64,000 bases of DNA from NCBI GenBank assembly GCA_936450465.1, contig OW388305.1:43279506-43343505 (forward strand). Reading direction: 5' to 3'. This document shows positions 1 through 13,068 of the stretch, in pieces. The notes beneath the pieces are model-generated. The model was not told the DNA's origin, did no database searches, and saw nothing but the letters and a program-made list of their open reading frames with translations. The position numbers and the translations under genes are program-made. The first letter of the stretch is position 1. Every line of letters begins with the position of its first letter. Source of the DNA: Gibbula magus. Lineage: Eukaryota > Mollusca > Gastropoda > Trochida > Trochidae.

Positions 1-1358
1 TTGAAACTGGGTACTGTATCAATATCAATATTCTGCTTTATACAACATGAGAACTTTTTAAAATGATAGCAAACGTTAGAGAAAAGAATGGTAAATTATT
101 TGCTTTACCAACATGACACAATTATTTTGAACAACATTTGGCAAATATTATCCTTCATGGATAAACCAATTATCTTTACACAGTGGTGACTCCCTTCAAA
201 TTTCCGATCCTAAACTCTGTTCTTCATGGCCTGAAGCCGAGGGCAGAAATGGAGTATCCTGATTGGTTGCAATTGAATCTAGTTTTGCGATCAGCGAGCC
301 GTTGTAAAAAGGATATATTTGCCAATGACATGCCATAATGATGAAATAAACATAATATATACTCGTTTAATGTGTTTTCCTCGAAATATGCTATGTGATT
401 TTGTGATCACAAATGATCATAAACATGCTTGTAAATAAAGAAGACCAAATCAGAGACAAATACCAAAAACAGTTCATTTGTGTTATTTATATCGGACATA
501 TTCGAAATACGTATGCTAATTAGCAAGACCCTTAAGAGTCAAATGCCAAGATCTTGAAAGTCAATCGGTCGACATAGCCGTTGAAAGTTTTCATTGGTTT
601 AGAAGCAGGGATACAGTATGAGGTTCCCCTTTTCCCCGCTAAGGGATTTAGCTGGAGCCTTGAAATCCAGGCCAATGGCATGTCGAACAGAGTTAGGATC
701 GGAACTCTCAAGGGAAGAGAAAGGGATGACATTCGCTGCTGATTAACCTCTTATATCTTTGTCTGTCTGTTTATCCTTTGTGTCCTTAGTCGGCTGTCCT
801 TTATCTTATCTTTCTACGCAGAATAGTTTTAGTAAATTAGTAGAATTAGAACACTGTCTTGATATTTTTATTAATAACGTGCTCTTCAGACAAATCAGAT
901 GAAAACATAAGAGCAGAGAACATGTTGACCTTTTAGTGATGACTGTTTATGTGATATGATGTCTATAACTTTGTTCAGATTAATAAAGGAACGTATGTCT
1001 CGTCAGAAAATGACTCATCATTTAAAGGTTAGGTGAGGTGATTTCGGGTTTGAACTTTCAAGAGTATTTCATTTGTATCACGACTGCTAGTATTATTGCA
1101 GGGAGAATTCCCGCAACGCCATAGTGGCTATGCATTGCGGTGAAATCATCATTTAAAAACAGAAATGTTAGCAAAACATAGCTATATAAACTACCAGGCA
1201 AAAGAATGTGTACACCTCAGTTGGTTTTATCTTATATATGATTCAATTGATTCAATTACATTTTTTTAGTTTTAAACGTCGTACTGTAAAACTCATGATA
1301 ATGTAGATGTTACGTCCACAGTCAAAGAACACCTCTACAACGTTTGTATTATCCAATC
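1..1358. other. Left-edge spacer, no gene seen
   Basis: AT-rich DNA with no open frame of coding character. A fragment at about 1191-1260 resembles one end of the CTGACGGGCAAAAGAAA MITE described at 52692-53214. Confidence 0.5.
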
Positions 1359-1766
1359 AGGGTTCTATCGGGGTATTTTTTGTGGAAACGAAATTCGGGA
1401 GGAATTTCCTGTTTACACATATATGTTATTAATACATGATTAAAACACGGTTAAATTGAAATATACTAATGAAGGCAACATTTTGATGACTTTATATTTC
1501 ACAACTTGATAAACACAAGCGCACATTTGTTGAAAAATAAAACAATGAGAACTGAAGCCATTCATTGGCGCTACTTGTGGGGAAAACTTCGCTACAGTAT
1601 AACATCAAATTGTTTATTAGTTTTATTACATGTTATGTGTTACTATTAGAATACTCTATCGGTTTATGTCTTCAGTTATCAAAAAGTTGCAAAATTGGGT
1701 ACAATGTAGCGCGTTTTCATTTCAGTTAATGCAAAATAACAAAGATGGCGACAGAACCCTACCTTT
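1359..1766. mobile_element. MITE family 2 copy (GTTCTATCGG ends)
   Basis: The left end reads AGGGTTCTATCGG and the right end, reverse-complemented, reads AGGGTTCTGTCGC, so the element has imperfect terminal inverted repeats. The interior has no coding capacity and matches copies near 6113, 44429 and 49891. It abuts the family 1 MITE that follows. Confidence 0.6.
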
Positions 1767-2265
1767 AAAGGCGCTATAGCACGTTTTTATTACTGAAATA
1801 AAGCGCTCTCGCAAAAATGTAAATAAGCGTTACCAATTCCTGAATAATACTCCTGAATTTATGAAACAAATTCTAAAACATATGTACATAGCTCTGTTAG
1901 CCATGCGAGTTCATTTCCCATCGAGCGGCTATTTCAAGGTCTTCACATTAAAATGGCTGCTCGAAGGTAGTTGAAGTGATCTGACTGATGTGGCGATGCT
2001 TAAACACTCAAAGTAGAGTTATAAATATGGTACATGCTGCTGTCTGAAGTCTACCTCCCACACTGAGGAGTTCGATACCACTGTCGCTTTATATGTCCCA
2101 GCATTTTCTTTCAATACAAATAACCTTTTCCTATGGATACGGCTTATCGGGTCGTGTAATAAGATGTTTTACCCGTTAACGTACCAATATATTAAATAAA
2201 CTTTAATAATAAATGGCGAAGTTGAGAAAACATAATGTGCCAAACACGTGCTACAGCGCCTTTAA
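1766..2265. mobile_element. MITE family 1 copy (TTAAAGGCGC ends)
   Basis: The left end TTAAAGGCGCTATAGCACG and the right end GTGCTACAGCGCCTTTAA are near-perfect inverted repeats. The terminal TTAA fits a piggyBac-like target duplication (inference). Other copies lie at 22987-23347, 48207-48753 and 50287-50676, with partial copies at 23990-24143, 35470-35962 and 43580-43885. There is no transposase, so it is non-autonomous. Confidence 0.7.
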
Positions 2266-2621
2266 AGGTGAGGTGAGTTGGAGTTTCGAGAGAATTTCAC
2301 TTATATTACGACTGCTAGTATTATATAATCCCGCAACGCCATGTTGGCTATGCACTGTGATGAAATCATCATTTAAAAGCAGAAATATGTGCAAAGAATA
2401 GCGATATACATTGTATATCCCATTTCACGACGAGGGCTGTGGTTGTTGGTGTCAAATGCAGTAGCAGTTTAGACAGTGGTGAAGTCACAGACGTTTTAAA
2501 AGCATGCTATTTGAGGGAGCTTACCTGTAAAAAGAAATTAATCCAAATTTAAAGATTTCAAGGAAAACTATGCGTTGTGTAACCTCGGTGAGGAAGAGGT
2601 GCATTCAACCCGAGATGTCAC

Positions 2622-2625
2622 TCAC

Positions 2626-2690
<65 letters not shown>

Positions 2691-2866
2691 GGAGAGAGGG
2701 AGGGAGGGAGGGAGGGAGGGAGGGAGGGAGGGAGGGAGGGAGGGATGGAGGGAGGGAGGGAGGGAGGGAGGGAGGGATGGATGGATGGATGGATGGATGG
2801 ATGGATGGATGGATGGATGGATGGATATATAGAGAGATAAGGAGATATAGATAGAGGTAGATAGAT

Positions 2867-2923
<57 letters not shown>

Positions 2924-3022
2924 GAGAGAGATGGATAGATAGATAGATAGATATAGATAGATAGATAGATAAAGAGATAAGGAGATATAGAGATATAGAG
3001 ATAGATATAGAGATAGATATAG

Positions 3023-3064
<42 letters not shown>

Positions 3065-3202
3065 TTAGACATAGATAGATAGATATAGATAGATAAAGAG
3101 AGAGAGAGAGAGATAGATAGATAGATAGATAGATAGATTGAGAGATAGATAGAGAGATAGACAGATAGAGATAGATAGATATATAGATAGATAGATAGAG
3201 AT

Positions 3203-3239
<37 letters not shown>

Positions 3240-3240
3240 T
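2622..3240. repeat. Compound microsatellite (GA, GGGA, GGAT, GATA)
   Basis: The tract changes in order from (GA)n to (GGGA)n, then (GGAT)n, then a long interrupted (GATA)n. It is open in several frames on both strands only because the units avoid stop codons; the resulting Tyr/Leu/Ser/Ile-rich strings are not proteins. Confidence 0.95.
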
Positions 3241-3249
3241 ATTGTAAAC

Positions 3250-4211
3250 TTCCCCCGTTAGTATCTATCACTGGAAAATTTCAACTTTTCTACATATCGT
3301 TAACTTTTTTTCTTAGCGTAGTAGCGCGCTCCACATGATCTTCATTGTAATCGCTGATAGCACTATTTAGGCAATATTTACCTCATTTTTACTTTACTAT
3401 ATATGAAAATATGATAAAGTGCCGTTGACTTCATAATTCAGACATTGATTTTCTTAACAATTCTAACTTTTTCAGCGCATATCAATCCCTCATCACTTTA
3501 TTCACGCCTATACAATATTTATCTTACATTTACGTTTCCAATTAAATACATTAAAATCAGTTCAGTTCGTTTGACTACGCCACGTGTTCACAAACATATG
3601 CCCCGAAGCATAGCCTTACGAGACACCTGCGCACGTGCCGACCTAACTGCAACAAATGATTTCTTAAATTTACTCCAAGAAACCTACTTAGTATTAATGC
3701 ACCGATACGATCAAAAAGTTGAAATAGCTCAATAATAACCCACGTTTTAAAGTATGATCATCAAACGACTTTATGTGGACATTTTAAAAGGAGGCATTAT
3801 ACATTTTAGTGACGGGGTCATCAATTTTGACAAAGATAACGATTTTCGACTAGTTACTCTGACCAGCCAACCCTATATCCTGTTTCGCGAATATTAAAAA
3901 GTCTCAGTGAATATAATTTCTCCATCACTCTCTGTTCATAGAAACAAGGCCACATCATTCTGAATTCATAGAGGAAAATGCTCCGCATCTTCAATGGATC
4001 ACACATTGCTGCACATGCCTTCAGACAAGTACGTCTATCAATGCTCCAATTATTCACAATGATATTAAAGTGCGAGTGGGGGGCCCCCTTTATCCAAGCG
4101 TTGCGCTTCGGTCCCCCTCAACCTCCCCTCCCCGTTAAACGAACCGTATTTACTCTAGAACCGGCGCTTGGTACAAGGAGACCATTGTATAATTTCTCTG
4201 ACTGAAATATG
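3250..4211. other. Spacer, no feature recognised
   Basis: AT-rich single-copy-looking sequence. Short open frames at 3445-3735 and 3978-4205 lack recognisable domains or splice context. Confidence 0.4.
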
Positions 4212-4440
4212 GACTACCGGGCAAAAGAAAGTACTCACCTCAGATGGTTTCGATTAATTCAATATTTAAGAGAAATCAGATGCATTTGACTATGGCACGA
4301 CACAGTAATACTTATCTGCAGTAGTTTGAATGAATTAATTGGTGACTGTGGTTAAATTTTAGTTAAAATAAAAGGCAAATATTTCTAAATGTCAGGCAAA
4401 TATTTAATCGCATATAACAGTCAACAATAAAATACGCGGG
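4212..4440. mobile_element. MITE family 3 fragment
   Basis: One end, near ACCGGGCAAAAGAAAGTA, and the following internal sequence (CGATTAATTCAATATTT, then GCATTTGACTATGGCACGA) match the family 3 copies at 15797, 52692 and 59948. The other end is missing. Confidence 0.55.
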
Positions 4441-6112
4441 GAAAATAGAGCAACGAAGCTTTTTGAGACTTCATCAAATGAAAGCAGATAAGATCGTAAC
4501 TATCCGCGGTGCAGATTCAAGTTTATTAATATGCAAGATGCTATTTACAGCATGTACATCCTGGATTAAAGGTTGATTAGCGATCATCGGTCTACAAGTC
4601 CGGGCTCGGCCAATGTTGCTCGACTTTCAACCCCCGGGTGAAACCGAAGGATGTTCATGTCTAGGCGCAGTCCGTCCGGCCGTCCGTCCCGAAAAGGGTA
4701 CCTGTGTTCTGAAATCATCTCCTCACAGTTTTTTATCAATCTTTCGGAAACTTAATAGAGTCTATGGATATGCTTTGGTCATACGCATGTAGGGTTAATA
4801 TATTCAAAGGTTATGGCCCTTGAATAAGAACGTTTGGGTATCCTTTTCAATACTTTAACTAGCTTGACTCAAGCATTTGATTGATCAATGATATGTCTTT
4901 GAAACTTGATATAGAAGAAGAAGAACACTATTTTATTAACGAGTCTCATGTTTTCTTACATGTTTCATATATTTCCATATATTTTCCATTATTTCACACT
5001 CAGGCCTACGAGACAGGATTGTACATTAACATATTCTTTTATGTATAAATAAGTAAAACACAGTCATGATTAAAAAAATATACATAGCAAACATATACGG
5101 ATAATGTGTTTCCTTTGACATTACACCATTGAAAAAGTCATACTACTGGACCTTCTAACCTTGACCTTGGTGATAGACGCAACTTTTGGAACTTCAAAAA
5201 TGACCATAACTTTAAATTCGTTAGCACAGGTCCTTAAAAATGTTTCCAATGTCGCATATTTAGGTTATAACTTTTGACCTTGTTAACTTGACCTTGGCAT
5301 AAGATGCACTTTCTGAAAAACTTAACCATGACCATAATTTCTTATTGATCCGTGAAAGGCCTTAGATATTTGACATGCTTATCTATTGTGTTCACAATAA
5401 AATGGCCACTCGAAGGTAGTTTAAGTTATTTGACTGATGTAGCGATGCTTATTATCATCAATTTCAAGCTGATCAAAGACCATCTCGTGTCAAATGCAGA
5501 TCTATGATAAGAGCTGATCTTCCGTAAATTACCCTTACATTTGAATTGCTTATATCGAGGATTTTTTGTGCACCCTGTATTACCCATTCATTAAGTAGTG
5601 TAACGGGTTTAAATACCTTTAAAGATAATCCATTGTGTTGTTAATGGTCACATATACTAAACGTTATAAATTGTGTTATTTGTTATTAAGTACTGACTGT
5701 TGCCAAAAATTGCCATTTTGATGATAGTCGGCTCAGTATACCGAAGATATAAAGGTAAAAGTATCGATTTCTGATCGAAAACCGGACAATGCACTGTGTG
5801 TGCACGTGGCGCCCGTCAATTTGTCAAACGTAATTTTGGAAACTTATTTACAACAGACTTAAAGAAAACTTTAAGTTGATAATGTTTAATAGGTCTTATA
5901 ACTACTGTGCATGTAAATGGAACGTGTAGTTTCGGTTTCTGCACAAGCATAATGATGTTGCTAGAGTTTGATTGCAAACTAGTAATTATTATGTATCGCG
6001 ATTGGGGATGGATATGCAAGTTGAATGAAATTATTTTAACTGATATCAACATATATTGTATGTTGGCATATACTAAAGGCAAATCAAGTTTTATGAAACA
6101 CAATGGATGCAC
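4441..6112. other. Spacer with unclassified repeats
   Basis: No coding signal. A stretch near 4660 (GTCCGTCCGGCCGTCCGTCC) looks like a dispersed invertebrate repeat. Near 5400-5450 there is a piece of family 1 MITE interior. Confidence 0.35.
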
Positions 6113-6640
6113 CTTTAAAGGTAAAGTTTCATGACCGATTCTATCGGCAGCAACAGACATCTTGATTTCCTGGCATGACGTGAAATGAAATATATATATA
6201 AATAATAATATATAATATATATATATATTTAATCCAGTTTCAACTTATTTTAAATAATAAAACATATACACTAAATTTAAACTTATGGAATATTCGCATA
6301 GTAACACATAACCTATCATAAAACTAATAAACAATATGTTGTTAGCCTTAGCGAAATTTTCCCCACTCCTAGCGTCGATGAATTGCTTCAGTTTTTAATA
6401 TTCAGTATTCAGTAATTAATTTCAACAAATTTGCGCCAATTTTTGTCTTTTATCAAGTTGTGAAATGTAAAGTCATCAAAATATGAACTCCACTAAAGTC
6501 ATCAAAATAATAACTTCAGTAATGTATTTCAATTTGACTTTTTTTAATAATGTATTCATAGAATATATGTGTGTAAACGGGAATATCCTCCAGAATTTCG
6601 TTTCAACAAAAAATACCCCCCCCCCCCCCCCCCTTTTAAG
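6113..6640. mobile_element. MITE family 2 copy ending in poly-C
   Basis: It begins TTAAAGGTAAAG with a CGATTCTATCGG motif and ends with AAAAAATACC followed by a poly-C run of about 18 and TTTTAAGG. This is the same right end as the copy at 44872, with the CCCCGATAGAACCC part replaced by the C-run. Confidence 0.55.
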
Positions 6641-6751
6641 GAAAAGGCTGGAAGTGACCGTTTCACAAAGCCCTAAGACCAATCACGTCTCTATATGTTA
6701 ACTGTGCCTTAGATTGATCGTATAGGCCAAGGTCGGTGGTCAGGGCCATGT

Positions 6752-6978
6752 TCCAACTTCCCAATGCAAGGCATAACTCTTGCCAGTCTCCATTACTGGC
6801 TGATTTAGGCCTTGCAGTATTTCCTTAAGAAATCTGTGTTTAGAAATCCAGGCCCGCTATGCATTTCTGGTGCAGCGATTCACTATTTTGACACAACAAA
6901 GCGAGGGAAATACCGCAAGGGATAAATCAGCCAGTAATGCAAGCTGGCAAGAGTTATGCCTTGCGTTTGGAAGTTGGG
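6752..6978. mobile_element. Foldback element (MITE family 4)
   Basis: CCAACTTCCCAATGCAAGGC at the left is matched in inverted orientation by TTGCGTTTGGAAGTTGG at the right. Inner arms around TGGCTGATTTAGGC and AAATCAGCCAGTA also pair. A second copy lies at 45138-45347, just upstream of gene B. Confidence 0.65.
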
Positions 6979-7677
6979 CCATGTTCAAGAGAGGGCTCAA
7001 TGGGCGATTACTTTAAACCTCTCTTGAACGCGATTGCTAAATGTAGCGCTACGTAGCAAGGCGAGCAAACTTCGGGGAATTTGCACCGTGTCGTTCAAGA
7101 GAGAATGAGGGCTACTTGAGCGCTACTTGCATTGAGCGCTACATTGAGCAATCAATTATAAGCGCTCGCTGTTATGGAACGGAGCTCAGATGAACTACGG
7201 TAGCCTACTCCTCATCTTCACACACTGGCGGTTTGTTCCTCCCTTCTACCCCAAAAAGCATCTTACAGTTGAAATGTGCCACGGTCATTAGATAACCTGG
7301 TTTGTGAAGCACGCCATCTGCCTGTATCGTCATAGACGTCGCTTTGTTAAACCGTCAGGCACGCGCCGTCACAGTTTTTCACTCTGTGTAGTGTTTTGAA
7401 TATAATATAATTGTTGTCTTGTTTGAATTTGTTGGGCCACAGACAGACATACGGATAGTTTATTTAAGTCTCACCTCATTACATTATACATATATACAGA
7501 ACTCATAATTATATTATTCAAAATGATATATACACATATATAGATATAATACAGTTATAAACTGTTAGTTATGATACATATATGAATAAAATACAAAAAG
7601 GTATAACAAAATGTAATAATAAGATCTATATAAATACTTCAATGTATAAAAAAAAAACTAAAAACATTTTCTTCGTT
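6979..7677. other. Spacer, no feature recognised
   Basis: Contains a locally GC-richer stretch at 7000-7400 followed by AT-rich DNA. No open frame or RNA gene recognised. Confidence 0.35.
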
Positions 7678-9530
7678 TTAAATAGAAGTGCAGGTTTTGG
7701 CAGCTAAATGACATATCACAGGGTTTGATAGAATAAAACTAACACGCTCTACATCCTGGCATCCAGAGAAGTCTTCTCTCAAAGTTTCACGGCGTCTCAT
7801 TAAATCATAGCGGATATCGTGGTAAAGCAGGCACCTAGCAGAACATGGCGCTCATCTTCAACTGATTCTGTACATACAAAACCTGCTCATCAAGTGGCCA
7901 TTGTCTATTACTATACCGACTGGTCTCTATCTTGTGGTGCGACTCCGCTTCTAAACTTGGCCAGCGAGCTTCTGTGTGATCTTGTTATCGGAGCTGTGAC
8001 ATATGGTTCTGTCGTGTAAGAGTCCTTGAAGCGAGCGTATAATCTCAGCTTATGTCCTCCTCGACCTGACGAACTCTGTGGCTGGGATACTGTCTTCTTC
8101 AACTGATTAATACATTCCTGCTGCACACTAGTCCTCACTGTTCTAGTTACATGTCGAGGGAAGTATACGTGTTGCAGATCGAGATAGTGTCTTAGCCCGA
8201 GATCTGTTTACTTATGTGTAACCCGATAAATACAATTCCGTTTTCTCACGGTCCACTGTTCAGACCATAGCCAGATCCGATAAATTGCACGTTTATTATC
8301 CATATTTCGCATCTACATCCTACTCACAGCACACCACTGTCGGGCGATAGATGGAGTCCAGCCCATGTCTCCTCCCACTGAACCATGTGGAGCAAATTTT
8401 CCAAGAACGAAACGCTTCGCTCTGTTTTCCACAGCGTCTATACATGAACATTGGCGAACTAGCCGAACTCGCTGCAGAACTTGCCATCATGTTGTAGTCT
8501 AGAAATTCCGATAGAAGCAATCCTAGGTGATTGTAACATTCCACTATCACTCGAATCAGTGTCGCATAAAATGTCTGGTTAGTTCTTGAGACAAATGGGT
8601 TTCTAAAATGCATGACCTTTGACTTCTCGCTGTTTATGTTCATCTTGTTATTCTGGCACCAAGCGTTAAGACAGTCCGGACCAACATTAGGTTAAGATCA
8701 GTTTCAAACTCTGCTAAAAGAATGATGTCATCTGTATATTCCATAATCCCAACTTTAGAATTATTGATAGTAATCCCTAGCTTCAGGGCCACAGAGCTTA
8801 AAAGGTCATTGATGAGAAGGGTGAACATCAATGGGGAGAGCAAGCATCCTTGTTTCAAGCCACTCTTGACATCAAACCAAGGAGTAAAACATCCATTTAA
8901 ACGTACTGAACACTGAACATTTATGTAATACGAGCGGATTGCGTCAAACAGTTTATCGTTGATTTCAGTATCAAGAAGCATTCTCCACAAAATATTCCTG
9001 TCCATACAGTCAACGAACGCCACATGCTTCATGCTATTTCGTGTTTCAATAATTGACGTTAAGCTTGAGATGTGTTCTGTTGTAGATCTGCCCTGTCAAT
9101 AACCATTTTGGTAATCTCTAAACAATTCCTCACCAAACTTAGTAATCCTGAATTCAAAATCCAACAATATAGTTTGTATGAAGCACATGCTTCTCTGTAT
9201 GAAAAGGGATCTTTCGGGTCACTTGTAGACGACTTCTTGGATTGATAACACCCTTGCACCATATATAACTATACCGGTTTTAAAAAAATAGTTTAAAAGT
9301 CTGTGCAAAAATAATTGTGCGTTTTCGTTTTTGAAAACTTCCACAGGTATATTGTCTATCCCAGATGCGTTTCCGTTCTTGGCTTGTCTTATGGCTGCTC
9401 TAACCTCCCCCATGCTAATGTCACTATTTAAAATCTCATCACCTACGCCTGTATTCATTAGTTGACCAATTAAGTAACTCCTTGTATCTTTGTTTCCTTG
9501 TTTCCGTTCCAATCCCACGCTAAACTCTAC
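7678..9530 (-). pseudogene. Decayed LINE reverse transcriptase
   Basis: Reading the minus strand, pieces of a non-LTR retrotransposon ORF2 follow each other in changing frames. First comes a pre-RT segment with AIRQAKNGNASGIDNIPVE (about 9400-9340). Then come an SDPKDPFSYREA block, the palm with FVDCMDRNILWRMLL, GLKQGCLLSPLMFTLLINDL and YTDDIILLAE in place of YADD, a thumb with SEKSKVMHFRNP, and a C-terminal part ending in SNPVICHLAAKTC at about 7690. Several frameshifts separate these blocks and the active-site alanine is changed to threonine, so it is inactive. The clade is uncertain; the C-terminal tail is typical of many invertebrate LINEs. Confidence 0.85.
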
Positions 9531-10446
9531 CCCTTTTAAAATGTATATGTATTCATTTTACAATTAAATTTACTTGAATTTTTAAAACTTTTAATATTCG
9601 AGTTTATAGAGGAAAGTGATTTCCATAGCAGTAAAGGGTACAGATAATGGAGTTTATAATACAGTAATTAGCTCCCCTTTCCCTCATTCATGTCTTTGCC
9701 GCTTGTCCTCTGGCTCAATTCCGCAAAACCAAGAACCCAACTAAAAATAAAGCCAAAATTGTCCCTCCGAATAGTATTGCTTAAAAACTGAGAAATTCAA
9801 CTCATTTTCTTGTCTTAAGTGAACAATAAATCGGTAAAAATAACTATTTGCATTGCTTCTAATACACGAAGTAAATTATATTAATTCACTTTTACATAAG
9901 TATACTCTCATTAAGCATTTTGATTAATATGTTGAAGGAAACATCACTGTTTTCAAAAGCCTGATTTACACTGTATTTGCTTTGTTCATGAAGAAGTTTG
10001 GAGATTGCAGATTTCCAATTGTGTTTCATTCAATCTAAAATTATTCTAAGCCATTGTCAGTTGTGTAAGATTAATTTAGTGCATGTCTACCCTGGATCAT
10101 TTTTACCAGCCGACGTGCATGAGTGGGTACAAGTGAAGATTTTATGTGCGCTTTTGTTTCGGTGAAGATTTTGATTTGATCACGACGCGTTGCGGCCAAA
10201 TCAACAAACGAAACGACTAAACAGCCATGAGCGGTCTGCTTTACTGATACCATGTCACTGCTACCTTTAAAGATTAAGAACTTATTCACCAAAGCAAACT
10301 ATTTAGCGAAGACCGTCACCAACGAAATTGGCACAACAAAACCACTGAGCTCGTGAAATTAGAAGAGGGTGTAATTAAGTTATACCGGGTAAGTGATAAT
10401 TTGAAATAAATATGTAAAAGTGATCCCAAATATAAAAATTTTAAAT
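9531..10446. other. Spacer, no feature recognised
   Basis: AT-rich, without convincing open frames or inverted repeats. Confidence 0.35.
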
Positions 10447-10735
10447 ACCAGACAAGTGTATCCCAAATATGGGGAATCTATAATTATCTTTCTTCGGATA
10501 CAGTAAACGCTCGTATAAGAGAGGAATTAAAAAATAAACTAAAATTAAAAGAGCAAAACACCGGTTGTTGTTAAAAAGTTTAGAGTAGCATTAGCCCAAT
10601 TCAGGTGTTTTTCGCATCACTTAAGAATTGAAACGGGTCGGTTTATAATATAGATAGAAATGATAGATTATGTTTACAATGCGACGAAGGCTATTTTGAG
10701 GATGAATACCATTTTCTTCTTGTGTGTTTAAAGAG
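10447..10735 (+). pseudogene. LINE C-terminal fragment
   Basis: An open stretch reads IWGIYNYLSSDTVNARIREE, then after a frame change LAQFRCFSHHLRIETGRF, then the cysteine/histidine block CLQCDEGYFEDEYHFLLVC. The last block is the zinc-knuckle-like end common to LINE ORF2 proteins and parallels the C-terminus of the element at 13508. Only the 3' part survives. Confidence 0.75.
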
Positions 10736-10950
10736 CTCCGCCTCAATCATTTGCCGGAAACTTGTTGTACAAATCCAAATAAAACTAAATTAAAATCCTC
10801 ATGTCAACATCGAATTGTAAACTCCTCAATAATCTAGCAAGCTTTATTTTTCATGCTATGTACCAAAAGATGTTAATTGAATGACTGTTACTGTACATGT
10901 CTTGTCGTGATGGCCTACACTTCAGTAATAAAGAATTTGTAACATGACAA

Positions 10951-11074
10951 AATACCACACAAGTTTATCCAAAATATGGGGAATCTATAATTATCTTCCT
11001 TCGGATACAGTAAACGCTCATATAAGAGAGGAATTAAAAAATAAACTAAAATTAAAAGAGCAAAACACCATACA
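10951..11074 (+). repeat. Second copy of the same LINE segment
   Basis: About 120 bp nearly identical to 10447-10565 in direct orientation (shared core GGGGAATCTATAATTATCTT). Differences are a handful of substitutions, so this is either a recent local duplication or two insertions of a similar element. Confidence 0.7.
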
Positions 11075-11543
11075 GTCAATTAAACTGCAATAACGTCTAT
11101 ACAAAAAAATACATTTTTTTTTTATTTAGATACAAATTTATTGATTTATTGTCACACTAATAATCTAAATTAACAAATTGAACCATAATAATTCCAATAT
11201 TCCAAATAATAATAATAATAATTCAAAACTCTTTTTGTCGAGTATATAACATCTCGTCTTCAGTTAGGTAATGGTGGTCTAAATGAGACAGATTTAAATT
11301 TTACAAGAACTATATTTAACAGCGGCCATCACACAAATATGAATATTTTATCTTGTTTTCCAATCCCGTTTTTCATGAAATGCTGTATATTAAAACCAAA
11401 TACAGACATTTTCATTAATATCAAATCTAAACTTTTTCCAATATCCTTTAACATTAACATTCACGAAATCACGTTATTCCAAAATAGCATTTCCATAGCA
11501 TTGTTGTTAAGTTGTTTTTGCAAAGGGTGCGGAAAATAGAGCC
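11075..11543. other. AT-rich spacer upstream of gene A
   Basis: Very AT-rich with short (AAT)n near 11205. The frame at 11339-11539 has no recognised domain. Confidence 0.35.
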
Positions 11544-11556
11544 GTTGCTTAGTAAC
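11544..11556 (+). promoter_or_regulatory. Candidate RFX X-box
   Basis: GTTGCTTAGTAAC fits the X-box consensus RYYNYY-N-RRNRAC bound by RFX factors, which drive ciliary genes in animals. It sits about 220 bp upstream of a strong donor that probably ends the untranslated first exon of gene A. A half-site GTTGCCATGG follows near 11584. Short motifs occur by chance, so position is the main support. Confidence 0.4.
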
Positions 11557-11559
11557 ATC

Positions 11560-11774
11560 CCGCTCGGCGTGATAACTGACTGCGTTGCCATGGACACGGC
11601 CAAAAAAAGAATAATCACCTCTCCTCCCATACTCCACGAAGACACGTATGAATACTATTGTCGAATGAAATGTTGAAATATTAGACAGTTAACAGTTTAG
11701 TATTTGATAAGCTCAAGAATAAAACGTTGGAAACCGAAGCGTTGAACGTCGTCACACAACCGGAGATTTCCCAG
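11560..11774 (+). other. Probable 5' UTR exon of gene A
   Basis: A consensus donor, CCCAG then GTAAGT, occurs at 11774/11775. The first coding exon is preceded by a good acceptor (TTTAACAG ending at 13338) only three bases before its ATG. Together these imply an untranslated first exon in this region. The start of transcription is unknown, so the left boundary is nominal. Confidence 0.4.
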
Positions 11775-12450
11775 GTAAGTTTCTAATGCATATTTTCTCG
11801 TTGTATATACAGCTAATGGTTTCCCGTTTTTTTTTATAAATGTGTATATAATTTCAGTATTATTTAGAAGTGAAAGTCAATTGGTGTTGTGATGTGAGTC
11901 ATTCCACTCTTAAAGTGAACTGATGAATCAGTAATAACTGCCCTTTAACAAAAAGTCACTAGTTACAGCATTATTAACCTTCAAAATCAGAATGTTTTGA
12001 AAAAAGACAAATTTGGAGAAAAACAAGTTGCTTACTGACGAAATCCAGTCTGTATTACTGTTTAATGTGTCATGACACCTCTACGTCATAGAGAAGTGTT
12101 TGATTAACGAATTGAACTAAAAAGAGACTAATTCAAAAATCGAATGTTTTTGTATCTAATTGTCAATAATTGTCTAAAAAGGGTATGAACATGTTTGAAT
12201 TGTTTGCTTGATAAAAGATGGTCAACTTGGTGACAACATTTTTGTTTTATCATGTAGTTTCGACACTGGAACAAATATACTTGGAACTTCAGCCGTAACT
12301 TGTTTTAAATGTCAACATGAGTATTAGGTCTTTGAAGGGCATTTAGAAGTGGTATACATAAGTACATGAAGATTTTCTGGATAACAACTTGTTTCTCCAT
12401 TGTTTTGTTTGCTATATAAATGTACCATATTTTGTTATTTCCTTACATTC
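11775..12450. other. Putative 5' UTR intron, left part
   Basis: Non-coding AT-rich DNA. From about 12330 it becomes the dispersed repeat that carries the hammerhead-like motif. Confidence 0.35.
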
Positions 12451-12490
12451 CACCTGATGAAGGAGTGAGTATGTACTCCGAAACGTCGTG
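12451..12490 (+). ncRNA. Hammerhead-ribozyme-like motif, copy 1
   Basis: CAC-CTGATGA is followed by a hairpin (GGAGT...ACTCC), then GAAAC-GTC and GTG. These are the parts of a hammerhead core: CUGAUGA, stem II, GAAA, a minimal stem III with C15.2-G16.2 and A15.1-U16.1, cleavage-site C17, and a 3-bp stem I (CAC/GTG). One extra A separates CUGAUGA from stem II, which is not canonical. Hammerheads with very short stem III are known from Penelope-like retroelements and metazoan retrozymes. Confidence 0.4.
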
Positions 12491-13068
12491 TATTTTCACA
12501 TTAAAGAAGTTGTTATCCCGAAAATCTTCATGTTCTAACATGAGTATTTTTATGAAGAAATTAGTCATTAAATATACTATTTTTATGTCGGTAGCGTTTA
12601 ATTCAATCCATTTGTCCATTTATCATCACATTGTTACTCAATCACATTTCAGGTATAAATGTAGGGTTGCAACATTAATTTTACTATCATGTATATGTGA
12701 TATGTACTAAGTGACGGGGTACATGTAATTAAAGTCGTGTACATTCAGACTGAAAAAAATATTTATTGGTAAAATATTACCAATTTATAAAATATTAAAA
12801 GCGTAATTTTAGGAAAACCCATTTCTCATAGGCACCTGTGAAATATTTGAGAAAATGATGATATTTTAAGAATTAATTTATTTAGTCTAAGTGTAAAAGT
12901 CTATTGTTATTGAATTACACAATTCTCTACGTTATTGGTAGGGTTTTTCGTGATCGTTTCGTTGTTGCCAGAGCCTAGTTGATAGTATATTCAAGTTTTT
13001 TAGGGATATTTACAAGTGGATTCCATAAGAACGATTTTCTAGATAACAACTTCTACATTGCGTAGATA

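Noticed and set aside
2605..3271. Long minus-strand frames rich in Tyr, Leu, Ser, Ile and Pro
   Set aside because: They are translations of (GA)n, (GGGA)n and (GATA)n microsatellites.
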